Translations under genes and position numbers: made by a program
In this document: piece by piece, positions 1-4,380 of the stretch
Numbering within the stretch: the stretch's first letter is position 1
Layout of the letters: each line of letters starts with the position of its first letter
Assembly: GCA_030673645.1 (NCBI GenBank)
Contig: DAOVIO010000216.1
Span: forward strand, 1-6,024
Source: JAGLSB01 sp023135955
GTDB taxonomy: Bacteria; Bacteroidota; Bacteroidia; Bacteroidales; GCA-2748055
Length of the DNA: 6,024 nt
Direction: 5' to 3'
Notes under the pieces: model-generated
What the model was told of the DNA's origin: nothing
Seen by the model: the letters and a program-made list of their open reading frames with translations, nothing else
The model's database searches: none

Positions 1-1188
1 CAAAAAGAAGTGCTTGCAATCGATCCTGGATACAAATCAGGTTGTAAAGTTGTATGTCTTGATAAGCAAGGCAATCTTCTTCATAATGAAACTATATATC
101 CTCACCCACCTCAGCAAGATCGTGGTGGTGCCCAAAAGAAAATTAACTCTTTAGTTCAGCAATATAATATTGAAGCAATTGCAATTGGAAACGGTACTGC
201 AAGTCGCGAAACAGAGCATTTTATTCACAGCATTCGCTTCGACCGTGAATTGCAGGTTTTTGTGGTGAGCGAATCGGGGGCTTCTATTTATTCAGCTTCC
301 AAGATAGCAAGGGAAGAATTTCCCAGTTATGATGTAACGGTCAGAGGTGCAGTATCAATAGGAAGACGACTTATGGACCCGCTTGCAGAGCTGGTAAAAA
401 TAGATCCTAAGTCGATAGGGGTTGGTCAATATCAGCACGATGTAGATCAGACAAAACTTAAATCAGGGCTAGATAATGTTGTAGAAAGTTGTGTTAATCA
501 GGTTGGCGTAAATGTAAATACTGCTAGTAAGCATCTGCTGACATATATCTCGGGTTTGGGACCTGTACTTGCCCAAAACCTGGTGGACCATCGTAAGGAA
601 AACGGTGCTTTCAAAAAACGTAGTGAATTAAAAAAAGTAGCTCGAATGGGTGATAAGGCTTTTCAACAGGCTGCAGGATTTTTAAGAATTGAAGGAGCCT
701 CAAATCCCTTAGATAATTCTGCTGTTCATCCCGAAAGTTATTTTATTGTTGAAAAAATGGTTAAAGATCAGTCCTGCCGCATCGAAGACCTGATTCAATC
801 GAAAGATATCCGTGATAAAATTAGAATTAATGATTACATCGATGAAAATATAGGTTTGCCCACTCTAAAAGATATCATTAATGAGCTTGCCAAACCAGGC
901 AGAGATCCGCGTACTAAAATTGAAGTATTTGAATTTTCCAGCGATGTTTATAAGATTGAGGACCTTAAAACAGGAATGGAATTACCGGGAATAGTGACAA
1001 ATATTACAAACTTTGGTGCTTTTGTAGATGTTGGAGTCAAACAAGACGGCCTGGTTCATATTTCACAACTGGCTAATAGGTTTGTAAAAGATCCTAATGA
1101 GGTGGTTAAGCTTAATCAGCATGTAAAGGTGAAGGTTCTGGAAGTGGATGTAAGCAGGAAGAGGATTCAGTTGAGTATGAAGGGGTGA
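1..1188 (+). CDS. tex: Tex, RNA-binding transcription accessory protein (3' part, N-terminus outside window)
   Basis: The frame is open from base 1 (reading QKEVLAIDPG), so the gene starts upstream of the window and a GTG at base 10 is not the real start. About 395 residues are present; the family is usually 700-780 residues, so roughly the first 300-plus are missing. Domains seen: a YqgF/RNase H-like fold beginning at AIDPGYKSG and containing AIGNGTASRETE and the SESGASIYSASKIA stretch; a helix-hairpin-helix region at about bases 517-730 (YISGLGPVLAQNLVDHR, then FLRI); and a C-terminal S1 RNA-binding domain at about bases 973-1185 (GIVTNITNFGAFVDVGV, DGLVHISQL, ending RIQLSMKG). Tex proteins are cytoplasmic nucleic-acid-binding proteins linked to transcription and RNA processing; the exact role in this organism is not shown here. 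The TGA stop is followed by 576 bases without a gene. No frameshift or missing domain is seen in this part. Confidence 0.96.
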   Translation, partial: QKEVLAIDPGYKSGCKVVCLDKQGNLLHNETIYPHPPQQDRGGAQKKINSLVQQYNIEAIAIGNGTASRETEHFIHSIRFDRELQVFVVSESGASIYSASKIAREEFPSYDVTVRGAVSIGRRLMDPLAELVKIDPKSIGVGQYQHDVDQTKLKSGLDNVVESCVNQVGVNVNTASKHLLTYISGLGPVLAQNLVDHRKENGAFKKRSELKKVARMGDKAFQQAAGFLRIEGASNPLDNSAVHPESYFIVEKMVKDQSCRIEDLIQSKDIRDKIRINDYIDENIGLPTLKDIINELAKPGRDPRTKIEVFEFSSDVYKIEDLKTGMELPGIVTNITNFGAFVDVGVKQDGLVHISQLANRFVKDPNEVVKLNQHVKVKVLEVDVSRKRIQLSMKG

Positions 1189-1211
1189 GGGTGGTGCTAT
1201 GTGAAACTCAG

Positions 1212-1236
1212 CTTTCGGGAGTTTACGAACCGAAAG
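1212..1236. other. Hairpin 23 bases after the tex stop
   Basis: CTTTCGG at 1212-1218 pairs perfectly with CCGAAAG at 1230-1236 around an 11-base loop. It has no T-run after it, so it is not a classical intrinsic terminator. It may protect the tex mRNA 3' end or be the first part of the repeat-rich region. Confidence 0.4.
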
Positions 1237-1252
1237 ATGTTAGTTGAACTAG

Positions 1253-1276
1253 TCCCGAGTATTCTCTCGGGATCTT
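1253..1276 (+). terminator. GC-rich hairpin after tex, possible weak terminator
   Basis: TCCCGAG at 1253-1259 pairs with CTCGGGA at 1266-1272 around a 6-base loop, a strong 7-bp stem 64 bases after the tex stop. Only TCTTT follows, not a proper T-tract, so termination is a guess. The hairpin directly abuts the tandem repeat array and may instead belong to that repeated structure. Confidence 0.3.
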
Positions 1277-1345
1277 TGTGATAGTGTGATAGTGTGCTGG
1301 TGTGCTGGTGTGTTGGTGTGATGGTGTGATGGTGTGCTGGTGTGG
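1277..1345. repeat. Tandem array of eight 8-bp units (TGTGNTRG)
   Basis: From base 1277 there are eight back-to-back 8-bp units followed by a partial TGTGG. The variable part of each unit runs ATAG, ATAG, CTGG, CTGG, TTGG, ATGG, ATGG, CTGG. The fixed TGTG gives a strongly purine/T-biased strand with almost no C. Neighbouring units are often identical (pairs 1-2, 3-4, 6-7), which fits recent slippage duplication. The unit length is not a multiple of three and no gene uses the array. The number of units is likely to vary between strains (inference). Confidence 0.9.
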
Positions 1346-1382
1346 AAAACTGGGATTTTTTGTTATTATTTGACTTACTATT

Positions 1383-1397
1383 CGTCCCGAAGGGACG
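1383..1397. repeat. Short triloop hairpin, left outer arm of the mirrored element
   Basis: CGTCCC pairs with GGGACG around the 3-base loop GAA. It is one of three similar GC-rich stems with 3-base loops in this intergenic region and lies just outside the left arm of the inverted repeat. Confidence 0.6.
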
Positions 1398-1410
1398 GCT
1401 TAATTCAGCC

Positions 1411-1430
1411 CAAAGGCAACGCCTTGGGTA
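1411..1430 (+). repeat. Left copy of a perfect 20-bp inverted repeat
   Basis: These 20 bases are the exact reverse complement of bases 1560-1579. The copy is also nearly palindromic by itself: CCCAA at 1409-1413 plus GGC pairs with GCC plus TTGGG, with one bulged A and an AAC loop. It can therefore form either a local hairpin or a long-range duplex with its partner across a 129-base spacer. It is preceded without a gap by TTAATTCAGCCC (1400-1411), which also has a near-exact inverted partner at 1654-1665. Confidence 0.8.
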
Positions 1431-1454
1431 ATTCAATACAATTTATGATTTTTC

Positions 1455-1467
1455 GCCCTGGAAGGGC
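1455..1467. repeat. Short triloop hairpin between the inverted repeats
   Basis: GCCCT pairs with AGGGC around a GGA loop. It has the same design as the hairpin at 1383-1397 (C-rich left side, purine triloop), as if both were copies of one small palindromic unit. Confidence 0.55.
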
Positions 1468-1542
1468 AACTTAATATTTGCAATTATTATTCTTTTACTC
1501 AAAAGATTGAAACAAATTAATTTACCATTTCAGGACGCTGAT

Positions 1543-1566
1543 TTGGGTAATAATTTATATACCCAA
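1543..1566. repeat. Hairpin overlapping the right inverted repeat
   Basis: TTGGGTA at 1543-1549 pairs with TACCCAA at 1560-1566 around a 10-base AT-only loop. The right partner is the first 7 bases of the 20-bp repeat at 1560-1579, so this hairpin would compete with the long-range pairing of that repeat to 1411-1430. Confidence 0.5.
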
Positions 1567-1579
1567 GGCGTTGCCTTTG
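1560..1579 (-). repeat. Right copy of the perfect 20-bp inverted repeat
   Basis: Exact reverse complement of 1411-1430; the match stops at both ends of the 20 bases. In the left arm the CAGCCC motif touches the 20-mer. In the right arm the matching GGGCTG motif is 74 bases away, so the right arm looks interrupted or rearranged. Confidence 0.8.
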
Positions 1580-1607
1580 TTAGCTTCGCTGATTTTGCTC
1601 ACGCTCG

Positions 1608-1634
1608 GCAAAGCTCAAACAAGTTTGGCTTTGC
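1608..1634. repeat. Long hairpin inside the right arm
   Basis: GCAAAGC at 1608-1614 pairs perfectly with GCTTTGC at 1628-1634. The stem continues inward with CAAA (1616-1619) pairing with TTTG (1624-1627) around a CAAG loop, with one bulged T: 11 bp in total. It lies in the 74 bases that separate the two halves of the right arm and has no T-tract after it. Confidence 0.6.
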
Positions 1635-1669
1635 TCTTACTTAATCGCAAAATTGGGCTGAATTTAATA

Positions 1670-1682
1670 GGGCTTTCAGCCC
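1670..1682. repeat. Short triloop hairpin, right outer arm of the mirrored element
   Basis: GGGCT pairs with AGCCC around a TTC loop. Read on the minus strand the loop is GAA, the same as in the hairpin at 1383-1397. It sits 4 bases outside the GGGCTGAATTTA arm, mirroring the left side. Confidence 0.6.
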
Positions 1683-1764
1683 GGTTTCTAGTTTTTGAAC
1701 AATATCTCAGCTTTCTGGTTTTTACTTTAAACAGAATAAAGTATAAATCCCAGAACAAAAATAT

Positions 1765-2430
1765 ATGATTGAAATAAAGTCTATGGTACAACCTTATAAG
1801 GTTGAAGAAGTACGAAATCTTACCGAAGCAGCATATATCCTGCGATTTACTAAAAATGAAATGAACTTCAGAGCAGGTCAGCATCTTGCTGTTGGAATCG
1901 AAAATAATAGGGGTGCCAGAGAATATTCAATATACAGTGGTGTTAATGATCCTTATCTGGAGATTTTAGTGAGGGAAGTAGAAGATGGAGATATCAGTAA
2001 AAAACTTCATCATTTGAAAAAAGATGAAAGATTAAATGTAAATGGTTCTTATGGATTCTTTATGTACAATGCTTCTATGGTTGAAAATAAAAAATTCCTC
2101 TTCATAGCAACAGGTACTGGCATTGCTCCTTTTCATAGTCTTGCCAAAACTTATCCTGAAGCCTATTACAAAGTAATTCATGGAATACGTAAATGCGATG
2201 AAGCATATGAAAGATCTCACTATAAAGATGGCTCTTATATTGCCTGCACCTCAAAAGATGAAAATGGTGATTATTATGGTCGCGTAACAGATTATTTAAA
2301 AGAAGCTGATTTTGATAAAGATCTTAACATATATTTATGTGGAAATAGTATGATGATTGTTGAATCTATGAGGATCTTAGAGCAAAAAGGTTTCAATAAA
2401 TCACAGATGTTTACTGAAGTATATTTTTAA
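1765..2430 (+). CDS. Ferredoxin/flavodoxin-NAD(P)H reductase-like FAD protein
   Basis: A 221-residue protein with the two-domain ferredoxin-reductase fold and no fused iron-sulfur or other domain. The FAD-binding half holds RAGQH (36-40), REYSIYS (52-58; the family's RxYS flavin motif) and a GDISKKL segment (75-81). The nucleotide-binding half holds ATGTGIAPF (115-123), HGIR (139-142) and YLCGNSMMI (190-198). It ends in EVYF, an aromatic C-terminus as in bacterial Fpr-type reductases, where that residue lies against the flavin. The expected reaction is electron exchange between NAD(P)H and a small carrier such as ferredoxin or flavodoxin in the cytoplasm; the true partner cannot be read from the sequence. 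The start is the ATG at 1765; a second ATG at 1783 (MVQPYKVEEV) is possible since neither has a ribosome site. It is preceded by the repeat-rich gap and followed by a possible terminator, so it may be monocistronic. Confidence 0.85.
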   Translation: MIEIKSMVQPYKVEEVRNLTEAAYILRFTKNEMNFRAGQHLAVGIENNRGAREYSIYSGVNDPYLEILVREVEDGDISKKLHHLKKDERLNVNGSYGFFMYNASMVENKKFLFIATGTGIAPFHSLAKTYPEAYYKVIHGIRKCDEAYERSHYKDGSYIACTSKDENGDYYGRVTDYLKEADFDKDLNIYLCGNSMMIVESMRILEQKGFNKSQMFTEVYF

Positions 2431-2444
2431 TTCATTACTTAAAT

Positions 2445-2466
2445 CTTTAACTTCTAAAGTTTTTTT
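2445..2466 (+). terminator. AT-rich terminator-like hairpin after the reductase
   Basis: CTTTA at 2445-2449 pairs with TAAAG at 2455-2459 around a 5-base loop, followed directly by seven T bases (2460-2466). The shape is that of an intrinsic terminator and it lies 14 bases after the stop, but the stem is short and AT-rich, so it would be weak. Confidence 0.4.
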
Positions 2467-2478
2467 ACAGATTAAGTT

Positions 2479-2486
2479 TAATTTTG
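2479..2486 (+). promoter_or_regulatory. Bacteroidota -7 promoter element before mtaB
   Basis: TAATTTTG matches the Bacteroidota -7 consensus TAnnTTTG at every fixed base. No TTTG lies at the usual -33 distance; only a T-run (2460-2466) is near. The last G is 18 bases before the mtaB ATG, giving a leader of perhaps a dozen bases. The element lies just after the terminator-like hairpin, which supports separate transcription of mtaB. Confidence 0.55.
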
Positions 2487-2504
2487 CAGCTCAGATATTT
2501 TTTT

Positions 2505-3779
2505 ATGAAAAAAGTAGCTTTCAAAACCCTTGGATGCAGGTTAAATCAATTTGAGACCGACTCTCTTGTAACCCAGTTTCATAATGCAGGATATGCTATT
2601 GTTGATTTTGGTGAGAAAGCTGATGTTAGCATTATCAATACTTGCACAGTGACCAATTCCAGTGACCATAAATCTCGTAATACTATCAATAAAGCTTCAG
2701 GAATAAATCCAGAAGGGATAACAGTTGTGGCAGGTTGTATGGCTAATAATAAAAAGGAAATCCTGGAAAAACAGGAAAACATTACTTATGTAGTAGAAAA
2801 TGAACAGAAAAACGATATTTTCAATCTGGTAGATTCGCATTTTAAAGGTGAAATCATTCACCCTGAAAATTTAAATGGAGATGTGTTTGGCTTTGAAACA
2901 GTGGATAAGAGTCTTCATACCAGAACTTCAATAAAGATTCAGGATGGCTGCGATAATTTTTGCACCTTTTGCATTATTCCTAAAGTCAGAGGAAGAGCAA
3001 TAAGTCGTTCACCTCTCGAAATAGTTGAGAATGTAAAACGAGTAATTGATAATGGATTCAAAGAAATAGTTTTAACGGGAGTAAACATATCCAGGTACGA
3101 TTATGAAGGACTGAAGTTCAAAGGCATTGTTGAAAAGATCTTAAATATTGAAGGTGATTTCAGAGTTAGAATTTCTTCCATTGAACCAGATAATTTCACT
3201 CCAGATTTTCCAGAAATATTTCATCACCCTAAATTGAATCCTCACTTACATTTGTGTCTACAAAGTGGTTCTGATAGCATACTTATGAAGATGCGCCGAA
3301 TGTATAATGTAAACTCATTTATGGATATTATTGAAAGTTTCAGAAAAGAGCATCCTGATTTTAATTTTACAACTGACATAATTGTTGGTTTTCCTGGTGA
3401 AACGGAAGAAGATTTTCAGCAGACCTTAAAAATTGCTTCACTTGCTAAATTTTCTCATATTCATACTTTCAGGTATTCACTAAGAAATGGAACCAGGGCA
3501 GCGCGTATGGAAGATCAAATTCCTGGAAAAATAAAATCAAAACGTAGCGAATCGGTAAGAATATTATCTGAACAGCTCGAAAAAGAATATTTTAAATCAA
3601 TGCTTCACAAAACTCAAAGAGTACTAGTTGAAAATCCTGATAAAAATGGTTATGCAACCGGATATGGAGAACATTATATTCCTATCCAAATTAAAAACAG
3701 GAATTTGAGAAAGAATGAGTTTTATGATGTTAAGTTGAGGAAAATAGAGGGAAATAAAGCTATTGGAGAACTAATCTGA
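2505..3779 (+). CDS. mtaB: MtaB, tRNA t6A37 methylthiotransferase
   Basis: A 424-residue radical-SAM enzyme that adds a methylthio group to N6-threonylcarbamoyladenosine at position 37 of tRNAs reading ANN codons, giving ms2t6A. The N-terminal UPF0004 domain carries three cluster cysteines: C11 (FKTLGCRLNQFE), C47 (NTCTVT) and C78 (AGCMA). The radical-SAM cluster is CDNFCTFC with C149, C153 and C156. Further family marks are LTGVNISRYD, ISSIEPD, LHLCLQSGSD and VGFPGET, and a TRAM-like RNA-binding domain fills about residues 364-424. TLGCRLNQ and the CxxxCxxC with DNFCTFC favour MtaB over MiaB or RimO. The ATG at 2505 is chosen over an in-frame TTG at 2484 because that TTG lies within the promoter element and MKKVAFKTLGC is the usual beginning. 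All cysteines are present, so it should be functional. The next gene begins 48 bases downstream with its own promoter element. Confidence 0.95.
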   Translation: MKKVAFKTLGCRLNQFETDSLVTQFHNAGYAIVDFGEKADVSIINTCTVTNSSDHKSRNTINKASGINPEGITVVAGCMANNKKEILEKQENITYVVENEQKNDIFNLVDSHFKGEIIHPENLNGDVFGFETVDKSLHTRTSIKIQDGCDNFCTFCIIPKVRGRAISRSPLEIVENVKRVIDNGFKEIVLTGVNISRYDYEGLKFKGIVEKILNIEGDFRVRISSIEPDNFTPDFPEIFHHPKLNPHLHLCLQSGSDSILMKMRRMYNVNSFMDIIESFRKEHPDFNFTTDIIVGFPGETEEDFQQTLKIASLAKFSHIHTFRYSLRNGTRAARMEDQIPGKIKSKRSESVRILSEQLEKEYFKSMLHKTQRVLVENPDKNGYATGYGEHYIPIQIKNRNLRKNEFYDVKLRKIEGNKAIGELI

Positions 3780-3801
3780 GTTTAATAATGCTTAAAATAT
3801 G

Positions 3802-3809
3802 TATCTTTG
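3802..3809 (+). promoter_or_regulatory. Bacteroidota -7 promoter element before the MNT/HEPN pair
   Basis: TATCTTTG matches TAnnTTTG at every fixed base. Its last G is 18 bases before the ATG at 3828, exactly the same spacing as the element before mtaB. A TTTA at 3781-3784 is a weak candidate for the -33 element at a slightly short spacing of 17 bases. Confidence 0.5.
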
Positions 3810-3827
3810 ATTCAAAAGAATCTTAAA

Positions 3828-4142
3828 ATGGACCAAAAACTGATTCAAGATAGAATAACAAAGACAATTCATGATAAGGATCCTCGTGCAGAGGCTTATT
3901 TGTTTGGTTCTCGTGCAAGAGGTGATTTTAGTGTCGATTCAGATTGGGACATTATAATTTTAATTGATGATGTTAAGGTTACAAATATTATTGAAGATAA
4001 GTTCAGAGACGAACTATATGAGATTGAACTAGAGTCTGGGCAAGTAATATCGACATTTATTTATACTAAAGATTATTGGGAAAATACTTTGATATATTCT
4101 CCATTATATAAAAATGTCAGTAGAGAAGGTATAAGGTTATGA
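3828..4142 (+). CDS. MNT-type nucleotidyltransferase-domain protein (antitoxin-like)
   Basis: A 104-residue single-domain protein of the minimal nucleotidyltransferase family. It shows the motif GSRARGDFSVDSDWD (27-41): the GS/RG nucleotide-binding signature followed by the metal-binding pair D39 and D41. A third carboxylate is not obvious; the strand where it might lie reads QVISTFIYT. Length is normal for the family. The start is the ATG at 3828 rather than a TTG at 3807, since the TTG sits inside the promoter element and MDQKL.. fits the family. Its TGA overlaps the ATG of the HEPN gene (ATGA), the usual layout of MNT-HEPN toxin-antitoxin pairs, in which the MNT protein can AMPylate and silence the HEPN RNase. 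Here the HEPN partner is broken, so this gene may be an orphan antitoxin. That role is inferred from the pairing, not proven. Confidence 0.85.
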   Translation: MDQKLIQDRITKTIHDKDPRAEAYLFGSRARGDFSVDSDWDIIILIDDVKVTNIIEDKFRDELYEIELESGQVISTFIYTKDYWENTLIYSPLYKNVSREGIRL

Positions 4143-4336
4143 CTATTAAAAATCAAGATGATTACATAAAATATAGATTTCACCGATCTGAAGAAGCTTT
4201 TGAGGAGGCTTTGATTCTAGCTGATAAAAAGAGATGGAACACTGTAATAAACCGACTTTATTACTCCTGTTTCTATGCAGTGATTGCACTGTTGTTAAAG
4301 AATAATATTGAGACACAAACTCACGATGGGGCATGA
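4139..4336 (+). pseudogene. HEPN-domain protein, truncated after about 65 codons
   Basis: The frame starts with an ATG overlapping the MNT stop and encodes 65 residues. It has the first two helices of a HEPN domain (UPF0332-like group): YRFHRSEEAFEEALILADKK, then NRLYYSCFYAVIALLLKNN (38-56), then THDG (61-64), the place of the family's S/THxG motif. Intact members usually run to about 120-130 residues, so the C-terminal half is gone. The stop TGA at 4334 comes right after a run of four G. Read with one G fewer, the frame goes on as HELSLFKKKLIQ and ends at 4370. Read through the stop in the same frame, it gives TQFV and stops. Either way only 44 bases remain before the next gene, too few for the missing half, so a deletion is more likely than a single point change. 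If the HEPN protein was an RNase toxin it is probably inactive. A working 65-residue protein cannot be excluded. Confidence 0.75.
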
Positions 4337-4380
4337 ACTCAGTTTGTTTAAAAAGAAATTAATTCAATAATTCAGAAATA

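Larger units (their letters stand above)
1189..1764. other. Gene-free, repeat-rich intergenic region between tex and the reductase
   Basis: This 576-base stretch holds no credible gene. Two long open frames cross it. One, on the minus strand at 1197-1436, reads through the tandem repeat and gives low-complexity His/Thr/Ser protein. The other, from a TTG at 1571, starts inside an inverted repeat. In order the region contains hairpins at 1212-1236 and 1253-1272, a tandem 8-bp array at 1277-1345, then a mirrored set of palindromes between 1383 and 1682. Bases 1468-1542 are plain AT-rich DNA in which I see nothing. Bases 1683-1764 form the leader of the next gene and show no convincing promoter. 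The concentration of short palindromes with 3-base loops is typical of REP-like mobile intergenic repeats, but membership of a named family cannot be decided from one copy. Confidence 0.85.

Noticed and set aside
1277..1345. Possible CRISPR-like array
   Set aside because: Units are 8 bp with no spacers, so it is a simple tandem repeat; no cas genes are present.
1197..1436. 79-codon open frame on the minus strand
   Set aside because: Its protein is mostly the translation of the 8-bp tandem array (His/Thr/Ser-rich) plus the left palindromes; it has no homology-like features and lies wholly inside repeat DNA.
1691..1730. Possible promoter for the reductase (TTTG at 1694, TACTTTA at 1723)
   Set aside because: The spacing of 25 bases is too long and the -7 match lacks the final G.
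1571..1768. 65-codon frame with a hydrophobic N-terminus starting at TTG
   Set aside because: The start lies inside the 20-bp inverted repeat, the hydrophobic look comes from T-rich hairpin sequence, and it overlaps the real start of the reductase gene.
4334..4370. A programmed frameshift at GGGG to extend the HEPN protein
   Set aside because: The extension adds only 12 residues and does not restore the HEPN C-terminal half; no stimulatory structure is seen, so decay is the simpler reading.
4343..4375. Possible promoter for the peptidase (TTTG, 21 bases, TAATTCAG)
   Set aside because: The -7 part matches only four of six fixed bases and would leave almost no leader before the ATG at 4381.
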